This document shows, piece by piece, positions 53,280 through 64,000 of a stretch of DNA of 64,000 bases. The number at the start of each line of letters is the position of its first letter. Position 1 is the stretch's first letter. A model generated the notes under the pieces. That model was not told the origin of the DNA, made no database searches, and was given only the letters and a program-made list of their open reading frames with translations. A program made the translations under genes and the position numbers. The DNA is from Winogradskyella jejuensis (lineage in GTDB: Bacteria; Bacteroidota; Bacteroidia; Flavobacteriales; Flavobacteriaceae). The stretch is from contig NZ_FQWS01000002.1 of NCBI RefSeq assembly GCF_900129745.1, positions 248,001 through 312,000 of the forward strand. The letters are read 5' to 3'.

Positions 53280-53867
53280 TTAATATTTTACACTAGGTTT
53301 TCCTGTTTCTAAATAGGATATTAAATTTAGGTATGATTGTTCATTACCTTGAATAAAAAATTTCATCAAAGACATATATTTTTCGTTCTTTTTATAGCCT
53401 ATACCATAAGAAGTGACTTTTGTTTTTGTAGGGCTTATTTCTTCAAAAAGAATTGTATTAAATAAGTCTTTCTCATCTTCTTTCATAAATTCTGGAAAGT
53501 TTTTATTGAGTTCTGCCTGAAGTGTTAACATCCGCTTTGGGATATAATTTATGATGTGTAATGTAATTGTAGAATCATCTCCAATACTACCATTCTTATT
53601 GTAATTAGTTTTTATAACTCCATTAATTTTAAAATCAATATCAGCAATCGCAGTGGCCCAACTTTCCCATCCTTTTTTTGTAGTATACGCATTCCAAACA
53701 GAATCTAAAGCTACATTAACTATAAATGATTGTTTTAAAACCACATTGTAGACGTGAGAAGAATCAACAATAGAAGTAACTCTGTTTTCTTTGGATACAT
53801 TATTTGATTGCGCTATTGATAAAAAAGGAATAGAAACCAATAAACTTATAAATAGTATTTTTTTCAT
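53280..53867 (-). CDS. SRPBCC (START/AHSA1-like) exported protein
   Basis: A 195-residue protein with signal peptide MKKILFISLLVSIPFLSIAQ and a helix-grip domain (VALDSVWNAYTTKKGWESW, DIDFKINGVIKTNY, VTSYGIGYKK) fitting the SRPBCC ligand-binding superfamily. Export is unusual for AHSA1-like proteins. The ATG at 53867 is chosen because it begins the signal peptide; a TTG at 53891 would add eight residues. It lies between the AraC and DUF4287 genes on the same strand. Confidence 0.78.
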   Translation of the reverse strand: MKKILFISLLVSIPFLSIAQSNNVSKENRVTSIVDSSHVYNVVLKQSFIVNVALDSVWNAYTTKKGWESWATAIADIDFKINGVIKTNYNKNGSIGDDSTITLHIINYIPKRMLTLQAELNKNFPEFMKEDEKDLFNTILFEEISPTKTKVTSYGIGYKKNEKYMSLMKFFIQGNEQSYLNLISYLETGKPSVKY

Positions 53868-53926
53868 ATTGATGAGATTAGTAAATCGCAAATTAAGAAG
53901 TTTGATATTAACCTGATAGTAAAAAA

Positions 53927-54757
53927 TTAACCTTCCCTGTCAAGTGGGAAGAAATTGGGTTCATCCTTATGAAAGTCAAAATTGATAAATTCTTCTGGGT
54001 TAAAGCCTGAGAACTCTTTAAATTCTTTTATAAAATGCGATTGGTCAGAATAACCAAACTCATAGGCAATATCTGTCCATTTTAATTTCTGCTTATTTCG
54101 GATTTGTTTGAGAATCTCATTAAATCTAAAAATTCTATGAAACACTTTTGGGGTTAACCCAAAGTATTTTTTAAACTGATTGATAAGGTGCTTTTGGGAG
54201 TTTGGATAGGAAGCAATAATTGTGCTACTTTCTGAAACAGGTTGAGATTGTATTTTCTTGAGGATGGATTGAACGTCTTCTGCTGCTGAATGGCTTTTGT
54301 CAAATCTTTTCAAAAGCCAGTTTTCAGCATTTTTAAACTTTTCTGAAATACTCATAGCGTTTAAAATCTGAGTTCTTAATTCTAAAATTTCATTTCCAAA
54401 TAGTTCTTGGGCATGGATTACTTTGTTGTTTAGCTCGTGAATTGGAATATCGAAAAAAGGACTCACGCCACTAGTTTTAAATTGAATTACAAACATTTCA
54501 GAATTCTGATGAGCAGAAATAGAAAGGTAATCTTTATGCATGCCAGAAACCCATACGTTTCTGTAATTTCCGTTAGGTTTCAAGGTTTTTCTGTCAAACG
54601 TATGATATTCAAAACCATCCAACTCAAATATTATAAAAACATGTCCCGTAGGAACTACACGTTCAATAGAATGGTCTGGCTTAAACCCTTTGTAATAGAA
54701 TATAGACTCTATATAATCTACTAATGGTTTCTTTAAATTATGTGTTTCAAATATCAA
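53927..54757 (-). CDS. AraC family transcriptional regulator
   Basis: A 276-residue regulator. The N-terminal cupin-like domain includes PTGHVFIIFELDGFEYH. The C-terminal AraC double HTH (about 175-265) has LKWTDIAYEFGYSDQSHFIKEFKEFSGFNPEEF-type sequence, near its end. It probably controls itself and the SRPBCC gene 59 bases downstream. The N-terminal DUF6597-type segment fits relatives known in Bacteroidetes. Confidence 0.88.
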   Translation of the reverse strand: MIFETHNLKKPLVDYIESIFYYKGFKPDHSIERVVPTGHVFIIFELDGFEYHTFDRKTLKPNGNYRNVWVSGMHKDYLSISAHQNSEMFVIQFKTSGVSPFFDIPIHELNNKVIHAQELFGNEILELRTQILNAMSISEKFKNAENWLLKRFDKSHSAAEDVQSILKKIQSQPVSESSTIIASYPNSQKHLINQFKKYFGLTPKVFHRIFRFNEILKQIRNKQKLKWTDIAYEFGYSDQSHFIKEFKEFSGFNPEEFINFDFHKDEPNFFPLDREG

Positions 54758-54932
54758 TGTGCTTTGGTATTGAGTAATAATGCTTCAATCAGATGATGAA
54801 AATGTTTTCGTATTTCATAACTGTTGTTAAACGAAGTTAGCTTAAAAATCTTTCAAAATCAAGATTATAAATCTTTGTAAGGTACAACAGAAACAAACCC
54901 AAAATAGTTCTCAAATAAGTCATTTAATTTCG

Positions 54933-54940
54933 TAAATTTG
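54933..54940 (+). promoter_or_regulatory. -7 element upstream of pyrG
   Basis: TAAATTTG matches TAnnTTTG, 20 bases before the pyrG ATG. Confidence 0.5.
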
Positions 54941-54951
54941 CCTGCGTTTAA

Positions 54952-56577
<1,626 letters not shown>

Positions 56578-56672
56578 TGTCAGTTTGGCATAAATAAGAC
56601 TTTGGATAGCTTTTTGGGATATCGAGAGCATTAACTAATCAATTTACAACGTCGTAACTACGACAATGACAT

Positions 56673-58592
56673 ATGGAAGAAAAGAAATTTGATATTAACT
56701 CAATGATAGGTTTTATTCTGTTATTCGGAATAATGATATGGTATTTCTACCAAAACCAACCTAGTCCAGAAGAATTAGAAGCACAGAAAAAAGCAGAGAC
56801 TGAAAAAGTTGAAGCTGAAAATAAAGTCAAACCTGAAGAACAAGCCTTAACAGCAGTAACTACTGCTGAAGATTATTCTAATGTGTCTGCATCAGACTCT
56901 TTACAGCAAATTGCCTTAAGAAATAAGTTAGGCGCTTTTGCTTATGCTTCAACATTACCATCGGCAACTGATGCCGTAACGGAAGTTGAAACGGAAGTTT
57001 TAAGCTTAAAATTCAATAATAAAGGTGGTCATTTATCGGAAGTTAAGCTAAAAGCCTTCGTAGATTATAACGATGCGCCTATCTACTTGGTAAAAGATGG
57101 AAATACCAATCTTAATATCAATTTTGCAACGACAGACAATCGTACCCTAAATACGGAGAGTCTTTATTTTCAACCATCAGTAACTAAGAATGGTGATAAT
57201 ACGGTAGTTTCTATGAAACTTAAGGTTTCAGAATCTAAATATTTAGAGTACCGTTACGAGTTGAAACCAAATGATTACATGATTGATTTTACCATAAAAT
57301 CACAAGGTTTAGATGGCATTGTTAATAGTTCTAAAGAGGTAAATCTCGATTGGAAACTTAAAGGTTACAGACATGACCAGAGTATTACTTACGAGAATAG
57401 ATATACACGTTTAACCTATCAGCATGAAGGAGATAAGATAGATAAGTTAGCTCAGATGAATGATGATGAAGAAGTGGTTTCTGATGTGAGCTGGATATCT
57501 TACCGTCAGCATTTCTTTAGCAGTATTTTGGTTCCAGATTCACCTTTTAAGACGGTGAGTATGTCATCTAAGGACTTGGTTCAAGATGAAGAAGTTGATA
57601 CGGTTTATACAAAACTTTACGCCTCTAAGATGCCACTAGTTGTTAAAGGTGGAAACTTTGATACCAATATGGGGCTTTATTATGGACCTACAGATAGTAA
57701 AGTGTTAAAGACTTATGAGAAGAATCTAGAAGAAAGCATCCCATTTGGATGGGGAATTTTTGGTTGGATTAATAAAGCTATATTTATTCCTTTATTTGGA
57801 TTCCTAAGTAGCTTTTTACCTTATGGTATTGCCATTATTGTGATGACAGTTTTAGTGAAGATACTATTGTCTTTTGTGCAATATAAGCAGTTTTTGTCTC
57901 AGGCAAAAATGAAAATTCTAAAGCCAGAGTTAGATGCTATTAGAGCTAAATACAAAGACAATAAATTAAAAGCACAACAAGAAACTATGGCATTGCAAAG
58001 CAAAGCAGGAGCAAGTCCATTAAGTGGTTGCTTGCCAGGCTTAATGCAAATACCTGTCTTCTATGCTTTATTTATGTTCTTCCCTACAGCTTTCGATTTA
58101 CGTCAGAAAAGTTTCCTTTGGGCAGATGATTTAAGTAGTTATGATGTAATTTATCAATTTCCTCCAGGGTTCAGTATTCCACTTTATGGAGACCATGTGA
58201 GTTTATTTCCAATTTTAGCAGCTATCGCTATTTTCTTCTATATGAAGATGACTACAGGTCAGCAAATGGCAAATCAGCCTACGCAAGAAGGAATGCCAGA
58301 TATGAGTAAAATGATGAAGTACATGATTTACTTCTCGCCATTATTAATGTTAGTTTTCTTCAACCAGTATGCATCAGGTTTAAGTTTATATTACTTTATT
58401 TCTAACTTAATTAGTATTGGTATTATGTTAGTTATTAAAAACTACATTATTGATGAAGAAAAGGTTTTAGCAAAAATTCAGGTGAGCAAAAGCAAGCCAA
58501 AGAAGCAAAATCGTTTCCAAAAGAAAATGGCGGATATGATGGAGCAAGCCGAAAAGCAAAAACAAATTCAACAACGTAATAGGAAAAAGTAA
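56673..58592 (+). CDS. yidC: Membrane protein insertase YidC
   Basis: A 639-residue inner-membrane insertase. The first span is at about 10-26 (IGFILLFGIMIWYFY), followed by a large periplasmic beta domain (about 70-350). The conserved insertase domain (about 365-600) has FGWINKAIFIPLF, VQYKQFLSQAKMKILKPEL, SGCLPGLMQIPVFYALFMFF and LYYFISNLIS. A basic, Lys/Gln-rich tail (about 600-639) suits ribosome binding. The tail and terminator close the pyrG-yidC unit. Confidence 0.96.
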   Translation: MEEKKFDINSMIGFILLFGIMIWYFYQNQPSPEELEAQKKAETEKVEAENKVKPEEQALTAVTTAEDYSNVSASDSLQQIALRNKLGAFAYASTLPSATDAVTEVETEVLSLKFNNKGGHLSEVKLKAFVDYNDAPIYLVKDGNTNLNINFATTDNRTLNTESLYFQPSVTKNGDNTVVSMKLKVSESKYLEYRYELKPNDYMIDFTIKSQGLDGIVNSSKEVNLDWKLKGYRHDQSITYENRYTRLTYQHEGDKIDKLAQMNDDEEVVSDVSWISYRQHFFSSILVPDSPFKTVSMSSKDLVQDEEVDTVYTKLYASKMPLVVKGGNFDTNMGLYYGPTDSKVLKTYEKNLEESIPFGWGIFGWINKAIFIPLFGFLSSFLPYGIAIIVMTVLVKILLSFVQYKQFLSQAKMKILKPELDAIRAKYKDNKLKAQQETMALQSKAGASPLSGCLPGLMQIPVFYALFMFFPTAFDLRQKSFLWADDLSSYDVIYQFPPGFSIPLYGDHVSLFPILAAIAIFFYMKMTTGQQMANQPTQEGMPDMSKMMKYMIYFSPLLMLVFFNQYASGLSLYYFISNLISIGIMLVIKNYIIDEEKVLAKIQVSKSKPKKQNRFQKKMADMMEQAEKQKQIQQRNRKK

Positions 58593-58613
58593 TTTTCAAT
58601 ATTATGTTTCGAT

Positions 58614-58647
58614 AAAAAAAGCCACAGTTAATACTGTGGCTTTTTTT
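58614..58647. terminator. Terminator after yidC
   Basis: AAAAAAAGCCACAGT (58614-58628), loop TAAT, ACTGTGGCTTTTTTT (58633-58647): a perfect 15-bp stem, usable by yidC and by the convergent membrane protein gene. Confidence 0.93.
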
Positions 58648-58660
58648 TATATCAGATAAC

Positions 58661-59464
58661 CTAAAACGAATTAAAGTTTTTTAATGCCTCCTCTATTTGA
58701 TTATTTAAATCAATCAGTTTGTAGTCATATTTATTAGTGTCTTCATCTATGGCTTTTCTTGTTAATTGAAAAAGTTCTAAACGTAGTTCGGCATATTTTA
58801 GTAACGATTCATTACTTGATTCAAAATTAGAAGGTAAATCTTCAATTTTTATAATATCGTTTACAATAGATATATTTTTTTTCCAAAGAGGAATTACGGT
58901 TTCATCTAATTCATTTAGTAAGGTTATTCTACCCTTAGAATCAATCCTATCGTAAAACTTTAAAGACTCATCTTCGTTTTTAGAAAACTCAGCTATTTTG
59001 GTATCGTAAACGTCGTAGGCTGGATTATTCATCTCTAAAAAAGTATATGCAAAAACACCAGCAAGAATTATTAATAGTGAAATTAATCCGAATCCAGCTG
59101 CTCGCCATCCTGAAAAAAATGTATGGTTGTTCTCTTTGTGAGCTTTTAATCTATCACCTTGAGACCATTCCACTAAAAACCATATAATCCCAGTGTAAAT
59201 TAGTGGTATAATAGAATTTGGAATTTTATTCATTATTTGTTCTGGTATCATAAAGATAGCCGTGAACAACATTAGAGTACAGAAGATACCTATAATTAAA
59301 GAGGTTCTAGCTTTTTCTATTTCATTAAAAGCCTTGAAATTTTCACTAATCAAATATCCAGCGACCAAAGGACCGCCAAGAAATGTGGCGCCTGTAATAG
59401 ATTTTGTAGAGTATAGTTTAATATTTTTATTGAGTTGGCTGGATTGATTTTTTGATTTTTGCAT
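58661..59464 (-). CDS. Four-span membrane protein of unknown function
   Basis: A 267-residue protein with four hydrophobic spans in the first half: ITGATFLGGPLVAGYLI, LIIGIFCTLMLFTAIFMI, IIPLIYTGIIWFLV and FGLISLLIILAGVFAYTF, then a soluble helical C-terminal domain of about 120 residues. I do not recognise the family. The ATG at 59464 is chosen; the open frame extends 49 codons upstream, but through the terminator of the fasciclin gene. Confidence 0.7.
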   Translation of the reverse strand: MQKSKNQSSQLNKNIKLYSTKSITGATFLGGPLVAGYLISENFKAFNEIEKARTSLIIGIFCTLMLFTAIFMIPEQIMNKIPNSIIPLIYTGIIWFLVEWSQGDRLKAHKENNHTFFSGWRAAGFGLISLLIILAGVFAYTFLEMNNPAYDVYDTKIAEFSKNEDESLKFYDRIDSKGRITLLNELDETVIPLWKKNISIVNDIIKIEDLPSNFESSNESLLKYAELRLELFQLTRKAIDEDTNKYDYKLIDLNNQIEEALKNFNSF

Positions 59465-59500
59465 TAGTGATTTACATATTTTAGATAAATATATAAAAAA

Positions 59501-59530
59501 GAAAAACCTCCCAAAGCCGGAAGGTTTTTC
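59501..59530 (-). terminator. Terminator of the fasciclin gene
   Basis: GAAAAACCT and AGGTTTTTC arms enclose CCC...GG with one mismatch; on the minus strand the hairpin is followed by a T-rich tract. It lies 55 bases beyond the fasciclin stop and just before the next gene. Confidence 0.8.
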
Positions 59531-59585
59531 ACTAACTAAATCAATCAATATAAAAATGAGGTAATCAGCCTCGACTTTTATTCTT

Positions 59586-60629
59586 TTAACTTGCAGGCAA
59601 TAACACTGCATTTACCACATGTATTACACCATTTGATGTTTGTACATCTACAGCTCTAATACCCGCTTCGTTACCAGCTCCATCAACAACATCTGCGATG
59701 TTTCCGTTTGTTCCTGGTAAAGTAATATCTATGGTTTGTCCTTGTAAAGTTTCTGGACTTGTAGTTCCGCTTTGATTTAAATCACCAGATTGAACATTTT
59801 GTCCAGCTAATACATGATGTTGTAAAACAGCAGTAAGCAATGCAGAATCTATATCTGCAGGAGAATTCCACATCATGTTTGAGTCTAATAATGTTTGAAA
59901 TGCTGCATTGGTTGGAGCAAATACAGTAAAAGGAGCTGGAGAAGTTCCGTTTGCTGTAGACAAAATTGAAACAAAATCAGGTTGACCTGCTGTGGTTAAA
60001 GAAGCTACTAAACTTCCAAATTCTGGGTTGGCTAAAGCCATATCCACTACTGTTGGTAATCCCAATACCTTATTTATAACGTGAATTACGCCATTATCTG
60101 CTGGGACGTCAGGTGTAGTAACATCAGCTCCATTTCTTGGAGCAGACGTTGTACCGTCTCCACCATTAATCTCAACGGTATTGTTGTTGTCTGCATTTAC
60201 TCTCGCATAAATACTTAAATTGTTGTTTCCTGGAGCGTCAGCACCAGTGTTAGCATATATACCTGTAGTAGTAATTGCAGAAGATGGTACTTCAGTTCCT
60301 ACAATAACATGGTTTAATAAAATTTGTCTAACTAATTCTTCCTCTGAAGTAGATAAGTTTGCTAAATCTAAACCAGTAGCCGTTAGTAAATCGTCAAAAG
60401 CTTCATTTGTTGGTGCAAATACTGTAAATGGCCCAGGACCTTGTAATGTCGTTACTAAATCTGTAGCTTGCAACGCTGCAGCTAAAGATGTAAAACCGTT
60501 GGCAACAGCAACATCTACAACTGTCACAGTTGTAGGTGTATTATTGTCATCATCATCGCTACATCCAGTCAATACTAAAACCAATAAAAAAACTGGGAGT
60601 AACTTTAAATACTTTGAAATAATTTTCAT
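59586..60629 (-). CDS. Two-domain fasciclin (FAS1) lipoprotein
   Basis: A 347-residue lipoprotein (LVLVLTGCSDDDDNN, cysteine 23). Two FAS1 domains follow, about 38-190 and 195-345. Each shows the H1/H2 landmarks: PFTVFAPTNEAFDDL and NGVIHVINKVL in the first, PFTVFAPTNAAFQTL and NGVIHVVNAVL in the second. FAS1 proteins mediate adhesion or surface contacts; in Bacteroidetes they are often outer-membrane lipoproteins. A SDDDD run after the lipid-anchored cysteine fits surface exposure. Confidence 0.93.
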   Translation of the reverse strand: MKIISKYLKLLPVFLLVLVLTGCSDDDDNNTPTTVTVVDVAVANGFTSLAAALQATDLVTTLQGPGPFTVFAPTNEAFDDLLTATGLDLANLSTSEEELVRQILLNHVIVGTEVPSSAITTTGIYANTGADAPGNNNLSIYARVNADNNNTVEINGGDGTTSAPRNGADVTTPDVPADNGVIHVINKVLGLPTVVDMALANPEFGSLVASLTTAGQPDFVSILSTANGTSPAPFTVFAPTNAAFQTLLDSNMMWNSPADIDSALLTAVLQHHVLAGQNVQSGDLNQSGTTSPETLQGQTIDITLPGTNGNIADVVDGAGNEAGIRAVDVQTSNGVIHVVNAVLLPAS

Positions 60630-60685
60630 TTTTTTGAGTTTAAAAGTTAATAAATTTTGTTCATATTGTTTAACAAATCTATAAA

Positions 60686-61396
60686 ATGATTAAACATAAA
60701 TTAATATTTGGGTTTATTTTTACAATAACTTTAACATCGCTAGCGGCTCAAAATGAAGTTAATAACTTCGATAAAAGTGGCAAAAGACACGGTGTTTGGC
60801 AGAAAAACTACCCAAAAACCAACCAGCTTCGTTATGAGGGACAATTTGTCCATGGAAAGGAAGTAGACACATTTAAGTATTACAAACTCAAAAGAAAAAA
60901 GAGTGTTTTGAGTGCGATTAAGGTTTTCAATATAGAAAACAATAGAGCACAAGTCACTTTTATGGCTTCTAATGGAAAAGTAGTCAGTAAAGGAGAGATG
61001 GATGGTAAAAACTTTGTTGGTAAATGGCTATACTTTCATAAAAATTCACAGCAAATCATGATTGAAGAGCATTACAATCCAGAGGGTAAGCTTGATGGAA
61101 TACGTACAGTATTTTTTATTAATGGGGCTTTAGCTGAAGAAGCTGAATACAAAGATGGTCTACTCAATGGCATTTCTAAAATCTATTCAGAATCTGGTAA
61201 ATTGCTTCAAGAGTCTTTATACAAAATGGATAAGTTAGAGGGACAAACGACATATTACGATGCCGATGGAAATATACAAGCTAAAGGCCTTTTTAAAGCC
61301 AATCTTAAAACGGGTATTTGGGAGTACTACAAGAATGGTAAACTCACGCGAAAAGCAGACCATACCAACAATAAAGTTTTGCTAAGAAAACAATAG
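60686..61396 (+). CDS. YwqK/MORN-like repeat exported protein
   Basis: A 236-residue exported protein (signal ends SLAAQ). The mature part is MORN-type repeats such as SGKRHGVWQKNYPKTNQLRYEG, PEGKLDGIRTVFFINGAL, KDGLLNGISKIYSESGKL and LKTGIWEYYKNGKLTRK (given in part). This is the YwqK 'antitoxin' family by name, but no toxin is adjacent and the protein is exported, so a toxin-antitoxin role is doubtful. Confidence 0.82.
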   Translation: MIKHKLIFGFIFTITLTSLAAQNEVNNFDKSGKRHGVWQKNYPKTNQLRYEGQFVHGKEVDTFKYYKLKRKKSVLSAIKVFNIENNRAQVTFMASNGKVVSKGEMDGKNFVGKWLYFHKNSQQIMIEEHYNPEGKLDGIRTVFFINGALAEEAEYKDGLLNGISKIYSESGKLLQESLYKMDKLEGQTTYYDADGNIQAKGLFKANLKTGIWEYYKNGKLTRKADHTNNKVLLRKQ

Positions 61397-61423
61397 CCTG
61401 AAGCTATTAATGTCATAAGTTAT

Positions 61424-61460
61424 AAGAATGGTAATCCTTAAAAGATTGCCATTCTTATTT
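61424..61460 (+). terminator. Terminator between YwqK-like gene and mnmA
   Basis: AAGAATGGTAATC (61424-61436) pairs with GATTGCCATTCTT (61444-61456) with one G-T wobble, 7-base loop, then ATTTTG. Confidence 0.75.
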
Positions 61461-61462
61461 TG

Positions 61463-61470
61463 TAAATTTG
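61463..61470 (+). promoter_or_regulatory. -7 element upstream of mnmA
   Basis: TAAATTTG matches TAnnTTTG, 36 bases before the mnmA ATG, directly after the preceding hairpin. Confidence 0.5.
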
Positions 61471-61506
61471 CCGCAGTTTTCCAATGTAATCAGGAATTTT
61501 TAGAAT

Positions 61507-62700
61507 ATGAATAATAAACGTGTCATAGTTGGCCTGTCTGGAGGAGTAGATTCCAGTGTAGCTGCATACTTGCTAAAAGAGCAAGGTTATGAGGTTATTG
61601 GTCTATTTATGAAAAATTGGCACGATGACTCTGTAACTATTTCAGATGAATGTCCTTGGTTGGAAGACAGTAATGATGCTATGTTGGTAGCAGATAAGTT
61701 GGGGATTCCATTTCAAACTGTAGATTTAAGCGTACAATACAAAGAGCGTATTGTAGATTACATGTTTAAGGAATACGAAAATGGACGTACACCAAATCCA
61801 GATGTTCTTTGTAATAGAGAAATAAAGTTCGATGTTTTTATGGATATTGCTTTAGAACTTGGTGCGGACTATGTAGCTACGGGTCATTATTGTCGTAAAG
61901 CTACTTTCGAAAAAGAAGGAAAACAAATCTATCAATTACTAGCAGGTGTAGATATTAACAAAGACCAATCTTATTTTTTGTGTCAATTATCGCAAGCACA
62001 ACTGGCACAAGCTTTGTTTCCTATTGGAGAATTAACAAAACCTGAAGTCCGCGAAATAGCCAAAGCTCAAGATTTAATAACTGCCGAAAAGAAAGATTCT
62101 CAGGGACTTTGTTTTATAGGCAAAGTGCGCCTACCAGAGTTTTTACAGCAGCAATTGAAGCCAAAAGAAGGCGTTATTGTTGAAATTCCTGAAACATTAA
62201 ATACCTATCACAAATCTATTCCAAGGTTTGATTCTAAAACTAGTGAATTGGCATTTCATGCAGATAAAACTGAATATAGTATCTCAGATGGTAAAATCGT
62301 AGGAAAGCATCAAGGCGCTCATTATTTCACCAAAGGCCAACGTAAAGGCTTGGCAGTTGGTGGCACAAAAGAACCTTTGTTTGTCATTGAAACTGATGTT
62401 AACGAAAATGTCATTTATACAGGTCAAGGTAAAAATCATCCAGGATTATTACGTTCTGTATTATTTGTAAAAAATGAAGAATTGCATTGGGTGCGTGAAG
62501 ATTTAGCGTTAAAAGATGACGAAACTATGCAAGTAAAGGCGCGTATTCGTTACCGTCAGCCTTTAGAAAACGCGACACTTTATAAAGTTGATTCTGGTTT
62601 GTATGTAGAGTTTCAGAATAAACAATCCGCAATCACTGAGGGACAATTTGTTGCTTGGTATTTGGACGATGAGCTTATTGGTTCTGGCGTTATTTCTTAA
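61507..62700 (+). CDS. mnmA: tRNA 2-thiouridine(34) synthase MnmA
   Basis: A 397-residue enzyme that thiolates U34 of tRNA Lys, Glu and Gln. The P-loop [12 protein letters not shown] is at residues 9-20. The two catalytic cysteines are Cys102 in [12 protein letters not shown] and Cys202 in [10 protein letters not shown]-terminal MnmA domains follow ([27 protein letters not shown]). Length is as expected for the family. Confidence 0.96.
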   Translation: MNNKRVIVGLSGGVDSSVAAYLLKEQGYEVIGLFMKNWHDDSVTISDECPWLEDSNDAMLVADKLGIPFQTVDLSVQYKERIVDYMFKEYENGRTPNPDVLCNREIKFDVFMDIALELGADYVATGHYCRKATFEKEGKQIYQLLAGVDINKDQSYFLCQLSQAQLAQALFPIGELTKPEVREIAKAQDLITAEKKDSQGLCFIGKVRLPEFLQQQLKPKEGVIVEIPETLNTYHKSIPRFDSKTSELAFHADKTEYSISDGKIVGKHQGAHYFTKGQRKGLAVGGTKEPLFVIETDVNENVIYTGQGKNHPGLLRSVLFVKNEELHWVREDLALKDDETMQVKARIRYRQPLENATLYKVDSGLYVEFQNKQSAITEGQFVAWYLDDELIGSGVIS

Positions 62701-62709
62701 TAATTTCTC

Positions 62710-62738
62710 TGTCATGCTAAACTTGGTTCTGCATCTTT
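62710..62738. repeat. Dispersed intergenic repeat-like sequence, second copy
   Basis: TGTCATGCTAAACTTGGTTCTGCATCT resembles the stretch at 24908-24950 (shared TGTCAT-CT, TTGnTTC-GCATCT). It lies between mnmA and the nitronate monooxygenase gene. Confidence 0.35.
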
Positions 62739-62771
62739 TATCTAACTTTAAGCCATTAAATAAAAGATTAA

Positions 62772-63713
62772 ATGGCAAATAAAATCACATCACTCTTCGA
62801 TATAAAGTATCCCATTATCCAAGCCGGAATGATTTGGAATAGTGGCTGGCGATTAGCTTCTGCAGCCAGTAATTCAGGCATTTTAGGATTAATTGGTGCG
62901 GGATCAATGTATCCTAATGTGTTGCGCGAGCATATCCAAAAATGTAAAGCCGCGACAGACAAGCCATTTGGTGTTAATGTCCCGATGCTTTATCCAAACA
63001 TCGAAGAGATTATGGATATCATTGTTGAAGAAGGAGTTAAGATTGTCTTTACGTCCGCAGGAAATCCAAAGACTTGGACCAATTGGTTACAGGAACGAGG
63101 AATTACCGTAGTGCATGTGGTGAGTAGTGTAAAATTTGCATTAAAAGCAGAAGCTGCAGGTGTTGATGCTGTTGTTGCTGAAGGTTTTGAAGCCGGAGGA
63201 CACAATGGTCGTGACGAAACAACGACTTTAACATTAATACCAATGGTGAAAGAACAGTTGAGTATTCCATTGATAGCTGCTGGTGGTATTGCCACAGGTA
63301 AAGCCATGTTAGCAACAATGGTCTTAGGTGCAGATGGCGTGCAAGTAGGTAGCCGTTTTGTAGCTAGCGAAGAATCTTCTGCACATCAAGCCTTTAAGCA
63401 AGTGGTGGTAGATGCCAAAGAAGGCGACACGCAGTTAACCTTAAAAGAATTAGCACCTGTACGTTTGATAAAGAACAAGTTTTACAATGAGGTTCATGAG
63501 CTCTACAAAACAGGACCAACAGTCGAGCAGCTAAAAGAACTTTTAGGACGTGCACGTGCCAAACGCGGAATGTTTGAAGGCGACTTGGAAGACGGCGAAC
63601 TCGAAATCGGACAAATCTCAGGATTAATTCATGATATAAAACCAGTAGCAGAGATAGTAAAAGAAATCGTTGCTGAGTTTGAAACTGCTAAGCAGAATGT
63701 AGCATTATTATAA
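62772..63713 (+). CDS. Nitronate monooxygenase (2-nitropropane dioxygenase/FabK-like)
   Basis: A 313-residue FMN-dependent TIM-barrel protein. KYPIIQAGMIW near residue 15, GFGVN-type PFGVNVPMLYP, GVDAVVAEGFEAGGHNGRDE and PLIAAGGIATGKAMLATMVLGADGVQVGSRFVASEES (in part) match the family, with the catalytic histidine in the GGHNG segment. It may oxidise nitronates or act as an enoyl reductase of FabK type; sequence alone does not separate these. Confidence 0.9.
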   Translation: MANKITSLFDIKYPIIQAGMIWNSGWRLASAASNSGILGLIGAGSMYPNVLREHIQKCKAATDKPFGVNVPMLYPNIEEIMDIIVEEGVKIVFTSAGNPKTWTNWLQERGITVVHVVSSVKFALKAEAAGVDAVVAEGFEAGGHNGRDETTTLTLIPMVKEQLSIPLIAAGGIATGKAMLATMVLGADGVQVGSRFVASEESSAHQAFKQVVVDAKEGDTQLTLKELAPVRLIKNKFYNEVHELYKTGPTVEQLKELLGRARAKRGMFEGDLEDGELEIGQISGLIHDIKPVAEIVKEIVAEFETAKQNVALL

Positions 63714-63797
63714 CCAATCCTATAATTCATAAAACGTAAAATATTAGTGCCTCGAGCAAGCATTATTTTAAGTTTAGTTTTGGTAGTTTTCATATTG

Positions 63798-63805
63798 TAT
63801 CTTTG
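63798..63805 (+). promoter_or_regulatory. -7 element touching the last gene's start
   Basis: TATCTTTG matches TAnnTTTG and ends 4 bases before the ATG at 63810, so a leaderless or almost leaderless message is expected. Confidence 0.45.
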
Positions 63806-63809
63806 TTAA

Positions 63810-64000
63810 ATGTCTAAGACCAACCTAGAGAAACTTTACGATTATCTTAATAATGAGTCTGAACAGCGTGTATGTAAAGGTCTTACCGATGATGCATGCG
63901 AGTACACTGTTCCTAATTTTTTTAGAGTATTACTTACACATACATTTACCAAGTTAGGAGATACATTAAGCAACCCTAAAACAGTTTTAACTTGGTTGAT
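63810..64000 (+). CDS. N-terminus of a probable MFS transporter (truncated by window end)
   Basis: The first 63 codons are visible, open to the window edge. The translation has NLEKLYDYLNNESEQRVCKG, then VPNFFRVLLTHTFTKLGDTL and NPKTVLTWL. This fits the start of a Bacteroidetes major facilitator transporter, where NPKTVL-type sequence leads into the first span, but the membrane segments lie outside the window. Confidence 0.6.
   Translation, partial: MSKTNLEKLYDYLNNESEQRVCKGLTDDACEYTVPNFFRVLLTHTFTKLGDTLSNPKTVLTWL

Noticed and set aside
60686..61396. Toxin-antitoxin pair
   Set aside because: The YwqK name suggests an antitoxin, but the protein is exported and no toxin gene is adjacent.

Overview
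The window is AT-rich chromosomal DNA of a member of the Bacteroidetes, almost certainly family Flavobacteriaceae. The evidence is the gliding lipoprotein GldI, four proteins or protein groups with the type IX secretion (T9SS) look (three with clear C-terminal sorting domains), many lipoproteins, the bacillithiol enzyme BshC, and promoters of the Bacteroidetes -7 form TAnnTTTG instead of TATAAT boxes. It looks like ordinary core chromosome with two accessory cell-surface loci. I saw no rRNA, tRNA, CRISPR array, insertion sequence or prophage.

Layout. 1-8147: an Hpt protein, CinA, ribosomal proteins L28 and L33 with a small DUF4295 protein, FtsY plus an unknown exported protein, an amidase lipoprotein facing a serine hydrolase lipoprotein, and RimO. 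8148-8602 has no intact gene and holds two open-frame scraps. 8603-20456 is the first surface locus: a membrane-spanning TPR-HTH regulator reads left, and a five-gene cluster reads right (outer-membrane barrel, small T9SS protein, fibre-like protein, 1.8 kDa-scale-repeat leucine-rich T9SS giant of about 1820 residues, lipoprotein). 20461-24032: CrtA-like protein, M15 and M48 peptidases, TrmH-type methyltransferase. 24099-31969: DUF6503-like lipoprotein, two exported amidohydrolases, DUF3810 protein, PepD. 32041-35404: the nrnA-gldI-cyclophilin/FKBP operon and ndk. 35461-42350: DinB-like protein, PqqB-like metallo-hydrolase, M16 and M14 peptidases. 42493-44088: bshC. 44134-48159 is the second surface locus: a T9SS adhesin downstream of a second TPR-HTH regulator. 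48394-52701: guaA, a LysM protein, DUF922 and DUF3820 proteins. 52734-54757: DUF4287/DUF5655, SRPBCC and AraC genes. 54961-64000: pyrG, yidC, a small membrane protein, a two-domain fasciclin lipoprotein, a YwqK-like protein, mnmA, a nitronate monooxygenase and the start of a putative MFS transporter.

The most notable signal is regulatory. Five copies of an 18-bp element, two half-sites 11 bp apart (one DNA turn) with consensus NNRKACAAAASGKGKACA, lie in noncoding DNA of the two surface loci; I noticed no full copy elsewhere. Each locus encodes a paralogous regulator built as signal peptide, periplasmic TPRs, one membrane span, coiled coil and cytoplasmic LuxR-like HTH. The second half-site reads GTGGACA at locus 1 and GGGTACA at locus 2, and boxes sit a fixed distance upstream of plausible -7 elements. 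I infer two parallel one-component membrane regulators, each switching its own T9SS-exported surface proteins through its own version of the box. Binding itself is not shown by the sequence.
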